This document shows, piece by piece, positions 1 through 12,059 of a stretch of DNA of 64,000 bases. The stretch is from Cordia subcordata. Its lineage: Eukaryota > Streptophyta > Magnoliopsida > Boraginales > Cordiaceae. The position numbers were made by a program, and so were the translations under genes. The stretch's first letter is position 1. Each line of letters starts with the position of its first letter. The stretch lies in the NCBI GenBank assembly GCA_028554755.1, contig JAPTOF010000028.1, forward strand, positions 788,501 to 852,500, read 5' to 3'. The notes under the pieces are model-generated. The model was given only the letters and a program-made list of their open reading frames with translations. It made no database searches and was not told the origin of the DNA.

Positions 1-1
1 T

Positions 2-325
2 GAGGGATATGAAAATGCCAAGCTCTACAAGGACACAATGAAGAAAATGCATGATAGGCATATTCTTAGGAAGTCTTTCTCTTCTACTGATGGAGTTTGG
101 TTGTTAATTCTTATTTGAAGATCTCTCCAAGGAAGCTAAAGTCAAGATAGGATGGTCTATATGAATTGACTGAAGCATACCCTTCCAGAGTTGTGAAGAT
201 AAAGGATTTGAAGGATGGCTGAGAGATGACTGTGAATGGACAACACCTGAAGCATGCATGCATTTCACCCCAGGACGGCATGTAAGAAAATCATTGAGCT
301 TCAAGACCCCATCTACGAAGGATAA
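2..325 (+). pseudogene. Element A: integrase C-terminal remnant (Athila-type Ty3/gypsy)
   Basis: This is the last part of a Ty3/gypsy polyprotein, entering from the left edge. The opening reads EGYENAKLYKDTMKKMHDRH and the end reads LQDPIYEG; both match the integrase tail of element G (45540-45857) residue for residue with few changes. The conserved block VVKIKDLKDG..MTVNGQ.LKHA is present in pieces. The frame breaks near base 97, where NSQLKLFPSKLK becomes frameshifted, and there are in-frame stops (for example TGA at the position of the R in DGRE). It is therefore a dead copy. In the family this region is the chromatin- or DNA-binding tail of integrase. The upstream part of element A lies outside the window. 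Confidence 0.85.
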
Positions 326-1665
326 TGATTGGTGATTGCCTGCTTGACAGCGTGGTGGTTAGCACTATTAGGAGGTGCCTAGATTAATTTTGGTATTTTC
401 ATTCTTTATTTCATTGTTCTTTTATTTCATTTCTTTCTAGGTTTTACAAGTGTTGATCTCCTATTCAAGTTCCCTTAGAATACACTTTCTTTATCATTTG
501 CAAATGCCAATGCAAGCTTGCATGGCAAAGTCTATTTATTTTTTGTTTTGTGAGTGTTTATAGTATGTTGAGAAAAAAAACACGTTAGTAGATGAATCGT
601 TGATCATTTGCATTGAAGACTTCAAAGAAACAAAAGGTTATATCTATCCTTTCTCCACTTATTCTCTTTTTATCTACCTCATCCCCTCCTCTCTTAAATG
701 TTTTGTGATGTTTATTTGCTTATTGTATGGTCTTGTTCTATTTGCTTGAGGATAAGCAAAGTTTAAGTTTGCGGGGTATGGGAGTTTGGTTTCTTGTTTA
801 TTGCTTTGTTTAGGGTAGATTGGCATTATTTTCCTAAAAATGGTGAAATTTAATTGAATCGACTAGAGAAGATAAGATTATATTGCAAGGAATGAATAGA
901 GTGGAAGGATAACCGAGACTTTGAAGAAACTCCTTTTGAAAGCTCTAGGGAGTGAGCACATATAGGAATGCACCTTGTAACTACCCCATGACTTGGTTGG
1001 AAAAAGTGATTAGTAAGGGTTGTTAATATGAGTGCCCTTCCTTGATTAGTTCTTTTTAATGTGCCTTAGCATTTCTTTTTCTTTTCTTTTTGTTTTTGTT
1101 ATATATTAAGAAAAATGCAAAAAAATGTAAAAAGATGGTGAAAAAGATTGAAAAAAGTGAAAAAAATGAAAAATGAGAAAAAGCCAAAAGGCAAGAAAAA
1201 ATTGAAAAAGTAAAGTATGTTGGATAAGTGTCAAGTGACACAATGTCAACTTAACACAAGTTTCTCTTTTTGTTCTTTCATATATTATGAATAAGGCTTT
1301 TACATCATTTGTGAGCCATTGTGATTGTATCTTCTTTCTCCTTGTATCTTTGACGCTATGTGTATATTTGGGGGCCATGTTAGTTAAGAGGGCATGGAGT
1401 ATCAACATCCTAGGTGTATGAGTTAGAATCCTAGGTTTGTGGTAGCTCTAGCTACTTGGGAACTTCCTGTGATGTAACCCTCGTGAGTGAGGGAAGGATC
1501 CAAAAAAGACTTAGAGACCCCTTTTTATGAAAGGAATAACCCCTTTATACTTCTTAAGTTTGCAAAGATAGTGAGTCAATACTTTTGGCAATCTTCTTTA
1601 GCAACTCAAAGATAAACATAAGTTTAATCTTGCTTGGGGACAAGCAGGAGAAGGCTTGGGGGTAT
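326..1665 (+). other. Element A: 3' untranslated region
   Basis: No coding sequence is recognised here. The stretch is collinear with the 3' UTRs of elements C and G. Shared blocks are the 'ggtggttagc.ctattaggagg' start, a first polypurine-like motif (cttgaggataagcaaagttt, 745-776), an A-rich tract (1110-1215), the inverted repeat TGACAcaaTGTCA (about 1236-1248), and a block beginning 'tatcaacatc' (1398-1450). Athila-lineage elements often carry an env-like ORF here, but none is visible. Confidence 0.75.
1645..1665 (+). promoter_or_regulatory. Element A: polypurine tract (plus-strand primer)
   Basis: The purine-rich run ggagaaggcttgggggta lies directly before the 3' LTR start (TGATGTG). The same position in G reads gagaaggtttgggggt. 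This is the expected primer site for plus-strand DNA synthesis. Confidence 0.75.
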
Positions 1666-3534
1666 TGATGTGTCTCGGTTTGTGTGAGTCTATTCTTACA
1701 TTATCTTATGTTTTTAGAGGTGTTATGTGTTTACTTGATAGCTTTAGTGTGGTACTTATTGAATATTTGTGCAATGCGGTTATAATTGATTATAGTTTAG
1801 TTTTATAGCTAAATGTTAACTAAATGCTTGATTTTGTACCTTAGATGAGCCATGGGTTGGTGAATAAGATTGAACGAGAATGGAAAATGAAGAATAGAGA
1901 TGTACATGTCATGAAATGAAGACCAGAAGTAAGAAGAATAAAGATTGGAAGTAATAGGGACTACCGATAGTCAGCAGGTATGACCGGTAAGGTCAGCAGG
2001 TATGACTAGTAAGCATCTCAAAGTTACTGACTAAGCATCCCTTAAGTACCGGCTAACTGGTATGACCAAAAAGCTCCTATTTTTTACTAATCAAGCATGA
2101 AGAAAGTACTGTTTAAGCCCATTTTTTAGATCTATCCACTCATCCATCATACCCACTTCATCCCATTAAAACGCTAACACTCCATCACTCTCACCCATCT
2201 TACACGTACTCATCCATGTATATCTACACCTAGATTTCAGTTCTTTTTGGGAATCAAACACTTGGAATTGTTGATTGAAGTAAAGATTGTAAAGACGAAA
2301 CTAAGCATGGAAACGAAGGTCCTATATCTCCTCTTGTACTTAGTTTCCTCTATGGTTGAGTAGGTATTTAGAGGGTAATTGAAACTTGTATTATGGGTTA
2401 ACCTTTACTTTATTATTATGGGACATTTGATTGATTAATATATATGCTTGTTTTCAGGGTTTTTAATGGCTATTTTTCTAACATGTCTATGCATTTAATG
2501 ATATTTCTAAATGAAATAACATATATATTTTGAATCTTATTTGCTATTAATCACTTCTATATCTTTATGTGAGCGTGTCTATGTATTTGTGTGAAGAATA
2601 CATGAACTGGGTAATGCATTCATACATGTCTATATGTGTGTTTACATACCTTAATAGTAAAGCTAGCTTCAATAGCATACATGTTGGTTCTTATTGCTCA
2701 ATATGGTATAATCCAAGTATGTCTATGTGTCTGGTAGTTGAATATGTCTATGTGTTCACGAATGCCATGCTATAGAATATGTATAAACTTGTGCTTTAGT
2801 GCTTGAACCACTATTGTGATGCATGATTGATGGCGCTTAACTAAAGGTTAGGCTTAGTTAAGTTTTCTTTGGCTTTAAACCCAACTACTAGGCTCCTGAC
2901 TTAGTTTAATTGACCTTAGATAGATTAGGCCTGTTTAATCGACCTTACATGGACTAGGTCTTGGCTTTAGACCTAACCAATAGTTTAGACACTATGGTAA
3001 GATCAATCATCATCATCTAGCAAAACTAACTGACTAGCCCAAAAACTATAGGTTATAGGGACCACGCTATAATTTAGATAGTCAATGTCTAGGGATAAAC
3101 CTACACTGAGGCCTAGTAGATAAATAAGGTAGCTAATTAAGATTCTAGACGAGAGTACCCCTAAAATCCCAATCTATCAAGTAACCCTATAATAAGAGAG
3201 TCTTAGGTCACTCACAATCTAGTGTAGATCACCTCTAATTCCCAATTCCTTGGCTTATTTCCCTTAGTCAATTTGTTTCTCCTATTTTCATTCCACTCTT
3301 CTAGTTTAGTAGCCTTTAGATTAGGTTTACTTGCCCTTGAGCTCCATTCAATGTAAAACCCTTAAAAAGATTGGTAATTTAGATTATTTCACATAGCTTT
3401 CTAGGACACACACTCTTTAAAACCACACATAGTTAGCCTCCCAGCAGGTATGATCCTAAACTTGCACAACTAGACTACAAACGGTCCATGCACTTACAAG
3501 CTAACTTTAAGGCTTGTGCTTGGAACTTGCTTCA
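1666..3534 (+). repeat. Element A: 3' LTR (family 1)
   Basis: The LTR runs from TGATGTGTCTCGG after the polypurine tract to ...GCTTCA at 3534, about 1.87 kb. It is collinear with solo LTR E (13707-15565), which fixes both ends. At 3535 the sequence switches abruptly to the interior of the SIRE LTR of element B, at the point matching 21688. Element A was therefore inserted inside B's 5' LTR. A target duplication 'agtgc' is expected upstream of the window. A degenerate copy of the GTCGAC-type motif cluster lies at about 1960-2060. Confidence 0.85.
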
Positions 3535-4838
3535 AGTGCATTTTCATATTAATCATGATGTCATCAATAAGCTTGGAGGATGTGCATTGATGGAGTGAAG
3601 ATGTTAAATCAAGTTTATATGCCATTGCACACATATTTCAAGCTTTGTAAGAAGATGAAGAATACTTGTGTGTGCATGATCAAGATTGAAGTTACAAAGA
3701 AGAGACGAGGCGTCACAAGGGGTACGAACTTGTGCTCTCTTGTGAATCAATTGTTTTTACCATTGCAGCACATGCATAAAGATTTTTTTGGGCAATAATC
3801 CTCATCTTTGAAGAAATGTTTTTCTTGCATGTAGTCTTTCAAACTCTTCAAAGATATGTGTTAGTGTGTTTATTGAACTTACAATATCTTAGAAAACCTC
3901 CTTTGATGTCTTATATACTTGTAAAATGCATTTAATCAAAGTTGAGACTTTCTAAACATGCTTGGTGGCTCTTTCTGAGAAATCTGTTGAAGTCATACTC
4001 TATAGTCAGACCCTCGGCTAGTCGTGAAGGTCGATCAGCCTTAGATGAATACTTAGGTCTACCACCGGGCCCCTAGCAAGTCGACCAGCCTAGGTGTCTA
4101 TCGTGGTTAGAGAGTTTGATAAGGAACTGAGGCCTCCAGTCGGTCAACCGACTAAGGCAACTAACTCCCTTATAGCATTAAATGTTGTAGTTGTTAGAGA
4201 ACTGATGGTTACTCTATTTTACTCCATTTTCCACCGTTATTGCCCCAACAACTCTCATATGCTTTAAATATCCTCTCTTCCCAGCCAAACATTATATCTA
4301 AGCCTTTCTAAACTCTTTCAAATCATTTATTGTTTAGAATCACTTGAGAGTTTAAGTTATATTTGTGATATCCTTTGAGCATTCAAGAGACATTTATTGT
4401 TGTACCTACTTGTAAGAAGGTTAAGCTTACGCAAATAATCTTTTCTTTCACTCATTGTTGTATACACACATTTGAAGCTAGGTTTGTTTGAGAGAAACAT
4501 ATATTAGCTTGATTGGGTGAAAAGAAATCCTAAAGAGGAGAACTCTTAGAGGTGTCAAAAGTTAGTTTTGTGCCCACCAACATTTGAAGGTGCAACACAG
4601 TAGTGAAGTTTTGAAGTCCTAAATGGAGCATTCTTAGGTGGTGGATGTAGGTTTGTTGAACCACCTAAAAATTGGTTTTCTCTATGCTCTTTCTCTTTTC
4701 CTTACTTTTATATGATTTGTGTGTCTTAAGTGTTCGATTAATTGTCTAAGTGAACTTGCTTATTTTTATTGAGCATTTTGATTGCAAAAATTGCACATAA
4801 TCTTAATTCTCCCCCTGTTAAGATTATTTGCCCCTTAC
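3535..4838 (+). repeat. Element B: 5' LTR (lacking its first ~143 bp in this window)
   Basis: The stretch is collinear with 21688-22959 of the 3' LTR (for example the block near 3558 shared with 21712). It ends just before the PBS with 'ttaagattatttgcccctta'. It holds a cluster of GTCGAC-like motifs: GTCGAC at 4080-4085 and the inverted repeat AGTCGGTcaACCGACT at 4138-4153. A TATA-like 'ctttaaata' follows near 4261. Confidence 0.85.
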
Positions 4839-4841
4839 CTT

Positions 4842-4853
4842 TGGTATCTAGAG
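4842..4853 (+). promoter_or_regulatory. Element B: primer-binding site, initiator tRNA-Met
   Basis: TGGTATCTAGAG matches the copia consensus TGGTATCAGAGC with a small change or insertion. It lies a few bases after the LTR end, as expected for minus-strand priming. Confidence 0.7.
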
Positions 4854-4893
4854 ATAGGGTTCTACATATAGTTTAACCACTAGTAGAACTTTT

Positions 4894-6097
4894 CATGGCA
4901 AATACTATGGATATTTCACCTAATGAGGTCTTGTCTGTCAATAAAACTCTAGTATTTGATGGCACTAACTATGCTTTTCGAAAATTAAGAATGAAACTTT
5001 TTATTCAATCACTTGATTACAAAGCATGGAAAATTATTATTAATGGAGCTTAAATAACTATGAAAATGAAGGGTGATAAAAAGGTTCCAAAACTGAAAAG
5101 CGAATAGGATGATAATGATATGATGCTTGAACAATTAAATGCTAAAGCCTTGTATATCTTGTTTGCTGGTTTGAATACTACCAAATTTGCTATAGTAATG
5201 AGTTGTACCTCGACTAAGGAACTTTGGGACCAACTAAAAGTAACTTATGAAGGAACTAGTCAAGTTAAGGAATCAAGAATTAGCATGCTTGTTCAAAAAT
5301 ATGAAGCCTTTACAATGAAACCAAGTGAAAGTATTGAACAAATGTTTTCTAGATTTCTTAAAATTACTAATAGCCTCAAGCCACTTGAAAAGGAATACTT
5401 TAATGCAGACATGGTGAGGAAGATGCTATGGAGTTTACCATCATCATGACAACCAAAGGTGATGGCCGTGAAGAAATCAAAAGACCTCAACGCATACCCA
5501 TTGAATGAATTGATTGAGTCGTTCATAACTCATGAACTTCAGTTGAGGGGTCATGAAGACGATGGCAAGAAGATGAAGAGATCCATGGCTCTTGTTACTT
5601 CAAAGCATAATTCAAGTGATGATGATGATGATAAAGGACTGGACGAAGAGATAGCCCTACTAGCAAGAAAATTCAAGAAATTCATAAAGTTCAACAAATG
5701 GAGAAAAGAGTATTCCCAAACAATTGGAAGAAGAAGGGAAAATAAGTCGAGATCAAACAAGATGAAAAATGATGAATCGCAGTGTTTCAACTGTAACAAA
5801 CGCAGGCACATCAAGGCAAATTGCCCAAAATTCACAAAGCATAAGAAGGGAAAAGCACTCAAAGCAACTTAGGACACTTTCGATAGTGAAGTGGAAAGCA
5901 TAGAGGAGCATAAAGTAGCCAACTTTGTATGCCTTATGGCAAATGAGGATAAGGTACACTTTTCACCTTGTTATTCTAGTTTTTCATCTTGTGAAGAAGA
6001 GGATAAGTACACCTTTGAACAGTTGCAAGAGGTGTTTGCAAAATTACATGATGATCATTTACTTGCTATGAATAAAAAGAGTTGGCTAGAAGTTTGA
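4894..6097 (+). pseudogene. Element B: gag (SIRE-type nucleocapsid), broken
   Basis: Translation from 4894 gives MANTMDISPNEVLSVNKTLV, followed by FDGTNYAF..RMKLFIQS, the N-terminal block of copia gag. The frame stops at about 5053 and then switches. The middle part (5120-5449) carries the helical gag core, with ELWDQLKVTYEGTSQVKESR and MVRKMLWSLP. After one stop it continues (5459-5872) into an acidic DDDDD stretch and a CCHC zinc knuckle CFNCNKRRHIKANC (spacing C-X2-C-X4-H-X4-C). The tail (5891-6097) is followed by an A-rich coiled-coil-like remnant to about 6330. The role in the family is packaging of element RNA in virus-like particles. Stops and at least one frameshift make it non-functional. 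Confidence 0.85.
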
Positions 6098-6345
6098 AAA
6101 ATATTTTAAATGAAAAAGATCGTCTAGAAAAGAAAAATGCATCTCTTGCTCAAAACATTGAAAGTTTGGAAAAACAAGTGGAGGATTTGAAAAAAAAAAT
6201 ATGATGATTTGAATGAGATTGTAAGAAAATTTACAAATAGAAAGGAAAACTTTGAAAAGCTTCTTGGATCATAAAAAATGGTATTTGACAAAACTGTAAT
6301 TGGGTATGAGTCTATAATCAAACAAAAGTATTTGAAAATTACTTT

Positions 6346-8926
6346 GTGAAAGCATCAACCTTCACTAGCTCTTCAAAATCCACCATTACTTGTACTTATT
6401 GTGAAAGACATAAACATGTTTCTACTCATTGTTATTATAAGAAGTTGCGCATAGATGTATACTTGTCCCACAATGGCAAAAATCCAAATGGGTTGTTAAA
6501 GGCAAGAATTGAAACTAACGTTAAGGACCCAAGGAGTTTGGGAACCCAAAATAAAGAATTTTGTGCTTATTGATACGTGTAGGTATGCCATATGAGCAAA
6601 CATAGCAAGAAGAAGTGAATATTGGATAGTAGGTGCGCAAAGCATATAACGGGTGACTCCACCTTATTTTATGAGCTTAAAGAGGTCAAGTGTGGAGATG
6701 TGACCTTTGGGGACAATAGCAAGGTGAGAATAATAGGTAAAGAGAGCATTGGTAATAAAGAGTCTTTGGTTTTTCATAATGTGCTTCTTGTTGAAGATCT
6801 TAAGTTTAACTTGCTTAACATTAGCCAATTATGTAATAAAGGTCATAAAGTTGTTTTTAAATCTTCTAGTTGCATTGTGCATGATCGTGAAAGTGATAAT
6901 GTGCTATTTGTTGCTAGTATAAATGATAACGTTAATACCATTGATATTGACCAACTTGAGAATCAAAATGTTACATGTCTATCCATTGTGCATGAAAAAC
7001 TTGGTTATGGCATAGAAGACTTGGGCATGCTAGCATGAGTTTATTGGAGAACTTCTCTAAACATGAGCTAGTTGAGACTTACCCAAGATCAAATTGAAAA
7101 ATACAAATTATGTGATGCATGTCAACTTGGAAAGTAACATAAAACTTTTTTTAAACCCATCAACATGGTTTCTACTTCTAGAGCATTAAAATTGTTGCAT
7201 ATGAATTTGTTGGGACAAATTGATGTTATTAGCCTAGAAAGGTCTAGATATAGCTTTGTTGTTGTAGATGATTATACAAGGTTTACATAGGTCATGTTTT
7301 CTAAAATGATGCGTTCAATAAATTTGTAAGGTTGTGTAGAAAAGTACAAAATAAGAAAGGCTATTTTATAACTTTTGTAGTGATAATGGCATGGAATATG
7401 TGAATACTCCTTTTATGCATTTTTGTGATAAGCATGGCATTGAACACAACTTTTTGGCCCTTCAGACTCCTCAACAAAATAGAGTAATAGAGAGAAAGAA
7501 TCGTACTTTACAAGAAATGGCAAGAATTACGCTTAAAGAACATAACTTGCCTACATATTTTTGGAGTAAAGCCGTTAACCTGCATACTATATGCAAAATA
7601 GAGTCCTCATTAGACCCAATAATTACAACTAAATAGGTATTTAGGAACAATCTGGTATAGTAACTAGGAATAAGGTTAGACTTGTAGCTCAAGGGTATTA
7701 TGGATTTTAAACTATATCAAATGGATGTCAAGAGTGCTTTCTTAAATAGGTTCATTGAAGAGGAGGCATATGTTGAGAAACGCATATGTTGAGAAACCTT
7801 CTAATTTTGAATATCTGTGTTTTCCAAAACATGTTTTTAAACTTGAAAAGCTTTATATGGTTTAAAACAAGCCCACAGGGCTGGTATGAAAGGTTTAGTG
7901 GTTTTCTTATTGAAAATGGTTTTGAGAGAGGAAAACTTGACTCCAGTTTGTTTATAAAAAGAGAAGGAAAAGATATTTTGCTTATTGAAATCTATGTGGA
8001 TAACATTATCTTTAGTGGCGCTAATGTTGCCTTGTGTAAAAGTTTCTCTAAGTGTATGCATAGGAAGTTTGAGATGAGCATGATGGGTGAGTTAACCTCT
8101 TTTGTTGGACTCCAAATCAAGCAAAATAAGAAGAGAATTTTCATAAATCAAGCCAAGTACACAAAGGAGAGAATAAAAAAGATCGAGCTTAAGGATGCTA
8201 AAGAGATTGGAACCTCCATGATTCCTGCAAGTAAGCTGGACAAGGATGAAAAAGGGTAAGCCAATAGATAAGAAGAAATATCAAGGAATGATTGGTAGCT
8301 TACTCTATTTGATGGCCTCAAGGCTGGATATTATATTTGCCGTGTGTTTGTGTGTTAGATTTCAATCTAATCCTAAGGAAACTCATCTAGTTGTCGTAAA
8401 ACAAATCATTAGATATCCTAAGGGAACTAGTAACCTAGAACTTTGGTATGCAAAAGGAACTTCATTTGACTTACATGGTTTTTCAGATGCTGATTTTACC
8501 AGTTGTAAGGTAGATTGTAAGAGTGCTAGCAGTACTTGTTAATTTCTTGGTCATTCTTTAGTATCTTGGTCTAGTAGGAAGCAAAATAGTGTAGCTACAT
8601 CTACTACCGAGGTCGAATATATTGCTGCCGAAATTTGTGTTGCCCAAATTTTATGGATGAAACAAAACTTGCTTGATTATGGTTTACGTTATGATCATGT
8701 GTTTATCTATTATGATAACACTAGTGCTATAAATCTAACAAAGAATCCAATTCAACGTTCTAGAACCAAACATATAGAGATTAAGCATCATTTTATAAGA
8801 GATCATGTGCAAAAAGATGACATTATACTTGAATTTGTTGACGCATTGCATCAAGTTGCTGATATTTTTACCAAACCTTTGCACAAGGATAAATTTTGTA
8901 AGATTAGAAGAGAGATTGGCATGTAA
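6346..8926 (+). pseudogene. Element B: pol remnant (protease, integrase, RT, RNase H)
   Basis: Domains in order: protease at 6622 with DSRCAKHITGD, where the catalytic DSG has become DSR; integrase zinc region near 7015-7135 (CDACQLGK); integrase core at about 7200-7630, with the first catalytic Asp apparently Asn (MNLLGQ), then DNGMEY and TPQQNRVIERKNRTLQEMAR; RT at about 7700-8250, where the YVDD catalytic motif reads YVDN; RNase H with DADFTSCK and a conserved end at 8926 (FTKPLHKDKFCKIRREIGM). A segment between the integrase tail and the RT fingers is missing (around 7600-7700). Stops and frame changes are numerous. Catalytic residues are lost in protease, integrase and RT, so this copy cannot encode a working enzyme. 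Confidence 0.88.
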
Positions 8927-9334
8927 TACTATGGCTAAGATGTGTCTATGTGCAAATATATGGCTTTAAAATGTTGAAAATTGCATTTTTCCACATTTTG
9001 GGCAAGCCGATCACCCTAGCCGGCCAATCAACCTGCATATCAAGGCATCTGGCTATTACAATTACATTCTCACCTGGGTAGTCAACCCAGCCGATCGACC
9101 TACTCGACCAACTGGCCGACCGATTGAACATCGGTAGAGGTTAATTTAAAGGCTTTTTCACCTCATTCTTTTCACTTTTTCCAAATTTCTTTTTACCAAA
9201 ACCCTAAATCTATTAAACCCACTTTTGAAAACTCAATTTTTCACCAAAATCTATCAAATTGCTTTTCAAAATCATCAAACCCACAACTCAAAAACCACTT
9301 TCATCTGATTATGATGTAAAATTTTATCCAAAAT
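8927..9334 (+). other. Element B: spacer between RNase H and extra ORF
   Basis: There is no coding signal. It contains several GATC/GTCGAC-like inverted motifs (about 8999-9135), then a C- and T-rich stretch with 'accctaaat' blocks. This spacer matches the place where SIRE elements have non-coding sequence before their extra ORF. Confidence 0.55.
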
Positions 9335-9699
9335 CATGGTGAATCTAAGATGAAGGGGTCCAGAACATAAGAGGTGTAGAAGGACAGAAACATAATCACC
9401 TCCATCACAACCAACAAAAATTCAAGAGAAGCACTCAACGGTGTATGGGAAGTATCTTGTGGATGCGGATTTCATAGGTATTAATGTTCTTCAACTTTTT
9501 GAAGGGCTAATTGGTATGATTTTTTGCATATGAATTGTGGTGTATATCTTGGCATGGGTTGTGAATTTTTTGAAATCCTTGAAATTGAGTGTAGAAATCC
9601 TAGACTTGAATTGAAATCAACTATATGCAAAAAGTCCTTTGTTTTGACAAAAGAAGTTTTAAATGAGATTTTCAAAATACTAGTTGAATAAGAGGGATA
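9335..9699 (+). pseudogene. Element B: 5' part of SIRE-type extra ORF, cut by element C
   Basis: This is a partial reading frame with stops, continued on the far side of element C (20085 onwards). Visible stretches include GKYLVDADFIGINVLQLFEG in one frame and CRNPRLELKSTICKKSFVLT in another. I recognise it only by position and by its continuation: SIRE elements carry an additional protein (once called env-like) between RNase H and the 3' LTR. Function is unknown. Element C starts at 9700, so the ORF is split by insertion as well as by frameshifts. Confidence 0.55.
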
Positions 9700-11317
9700 T
9701 GATGTCGATTATTTGTTTGCATTTGTATAAAGGTTTTGCCTACATATCTAAAGGTGTTTTGAACTTAATTGAATGCATTTGGCATGTGTTTGTGGATAAA
9801 TTAGAGACATTTGAGCATAAGAAGTCAAAGTGCATAAATCTGCACTAAGTGCATTATTTTGTGTTTTAGGTGTGTTTGGGAGAAAGAGTTGAGCTTGATT
9901 AAAGATGTAAAGGGCGTGGACAAAGCTTGAAGCTGTTTGTAAGGATGAAAACATCAAGAAAAATGGATTTGGAACTGGAAAAAGTATGAGACAAGTGGAG
10001 AAGATTGGAAGTGAAATTGGCAAGATTTTAGCAGAGTGTAGATTCTGCTAGTCTCTCCTAACAGTCGCCCTAGGGGGATTAGTTAGGGTACCCGGTAGCA
10101 CCAGAAAATAGAGAAAAACATTGCAGATCTTGTGATCAGCTCATGCTAGTCGACTAGCAGAGCCTAATAACAACTATTTAAAGCCTTTTTTAGATCAATT
10201 TTTTTTTGGGGGGGGCTTTTATTTTCTTAAACCCTAATAAACCCTAACCCTTTGCCCACTTCACCAAAAACCCAAAACCATCATCCTACACCAAAAAAAG
10301 CTAGGATTGAAGCTTATAACAAGAGATTGAAAGGTTTTGCTATAGATTTGAGTAAGGGTTTGAAGAGAAGTTTCTTATTCCTTTTCTTATTCTTGTCAAT
10401 ATGCTTTGTAATTGAGTTAGATCTAGGTTGATTGATGTTGTATATTAGATTAGGGCTTTGGATAAAGGATTTGTGTGTATCTTTGGCTCTTAATACATGT
10501 TTATTTACATTAATTTATGGTATGATTCAATATGTTTATGTATTGAAAATCAAACATGTCTATGTATTTCTTAAAATGCCTAAATGAATATGCATGTGGT
10601 ATTTGTGCTTCAAATGCTTTTATCTATTTATATGGGTGATGTCGGATTGTATTTAATTTATGGCTTCAGTTAGTAGAGTAGGCTTTAGCGTTAAACCCAG
10701 CTAATAGGTTACATGCTTTGCTTAGTCGAGTTTTGGTACTAGTCCTCAGCTTTAAACCCAGCCAGGAAGATAAGTTAACCAATACTAAAATATCCCTCAC
10801 CTACGTTAGTGTTGGTTGATCGAGCCTTAATGTCACGTAGTGTTTAGGTGCTAGACCTTGGCTTTAAATCCAGCAAAGAGGATAAGTTCTAAGCATAGAT
10901 TGCGTAGACTAGGAGGGATTGGCCCTTAACCTTAAAACCAGTTGATGGGTTTAACCACTAGTATTGGTCAAGAGACTCCTAATCAACACGAAGATAATAG
11001 AAGTCCTGAGTCTTATAGACATAATCCATTATCATAGCCCTTATCTAGTTGCAACGCAATCAATCTAGGTCCCTTATTCCTTGTTAGGATTCCTTTCTTA
11101 GCCTAGCACATATAGTTCTTCAATAGCTTAGGTTTTATCTTTCTTTCCCCGAGCTCCTTTCATATCCTAAAGAAAGTAAACATTCATGCACGTAGCTATC
11201 CTTTACACATGAGCATGTAAAGTCCAAAGTAAGGTAGCCCCTTGTGGAGACGATACCTGTACTTGAATTTGCTATACTAGACACGATCCGTATGCTTGCA
11301 GGTTAAAACAAATATCA
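9700..11317 (+). repeat. Element C: 5' LTR (family 3)
   Basis: It starts TGATGTCGATTATTTG and ends ATATCA just before the PBS. It is collinear with 18499-20084. A perfect 14-bp palindrome GCTAGTCGACTAGC lies at 10145-10158, about 20 bp before a TATA-like TATTTAAAG (10175-10183). A G10 run sits at about 10208-10217. Confidence 0.8.
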
Positions 11318-11323
11318 AGTTTT

Positions 11324-11341
11324 TGATGCCATTGCTAAGGA
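11324..11341 (+). promoter_or_regulatory. Element C: primer-binding site, tRNA-Asp (decayed)
   Basis: TGATGCCATTGCTAAGGA aligns with the tRNA-Asp complement TGGCGCCGTTGCCGGGGA at 12 of 18 positions. All six differences are G-to-A or C-to-T. The distance from the LTR (6 bases) is the same as in G. Confidence 0.7.
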
Positions 11342-11539
11342 GGCACGGTACTGGTTCTTTGTGTGCTTTTTTGTTTATGATTGGTAGTTTGCATGTGTTT
11401 TATCTTTACTTGCTTTCTTTTATTTGAAAACCAAAAAAAAAATTAAAAAATCTTGAAAAACCCAAAAAAATTGAAAATTTTGAAAATTCAAAAAAAAAAA
11501 AAATTGAAGTGAGAAGAGGTTTACTTGTGTTGCTTGAGT

Positions 11540-12046
11540 ATGGATAATTCCAATGCTTCTTGGTGGTCACTTGTATCCTTTTCTCTACCTCTCTTTCATG
11601 CTCTTAATGCTTGTCTCTTATGTGGTAGTTGTGAGCAATATTCTTTTGGTTGTCCTTTTGCATATGGAAATCCTCAATCTTCGGTTAATGTAAGTCATAA
11701 TCCCTATAGTCATGCAACCATTCATGCATCTTCATCTAACCATCATGATTATAAGGAGTCATATAATCCTTTTGGTGATCTTTGTGGAATGTGTGACCAA
11801 GATGTTAATTCTTACCCCATTCTCCATACCGATCCCCATTATCTTGCAAAACCCAAGAGTGCCCTTAGTAGTCATATGCCCTTTCATGCATCTACAACTA
11901 GTCATCATGATTATAGGGAGCCATATCATGTGCCTTCATCTTGGGGTCAAGATGACTCTTCATTCTATTCACTTTTTAGTTTCGATTGTCCACTTCCAAC
12001 ACTGTCTTTTCCCACCCACCCTTTCTCTAAGTTTTTTTTTTTATGA
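11540..12046 (+). CDS. Element C: Cys/His-containing gag-region ORF, unrecognised
   Basis: This is an open frame of 168 codons starting at the ATG of MDNSNASWW. It has repeated His/Ser/Tyr-rich segments (HHDYKESYNPFGD and a second, similar HHDYREPYHVPSSWGQDDSS) and clustered cysteines (CLLCGSCEQYSFGCP and CGMCDQD), which resemble a degenerate zinc-knuckle arrangement. The two HHDY units look like an internal duplication about 60 residues apart. It sits where gag begins in Athila-type elements. I cannot assign a domain. It may be the remaining 5' coding part of a non-autonomous element rather than a working protein. An A-rich leader (11425-11510) precedes it. Confidence 0.45.
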   Translation: MDNSNASWWSLVSFSLPLFHALNACLLCGSCEQYSFGCPFAYGNPQSSVNVSHNPYSHATIHASSSNHHDYKESYNPFGDLCGMCDQDVNSYPILHTDPHYLAKPKSALSSHMPFHASTTSHHDYREPYHVPSSWGQDDSSFYSLFSFDCPLPTLSFPTHPFSKFFFL

Positions 12047-12059
12047 TTTTGCGTAAAGT

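Noticed and set aside
5551..5862. Minus-strand frame opposite B's gag
   Set aside because: It is the complement of the acidic and zinc-knuckle coding region; residues look like an antisense shadow.
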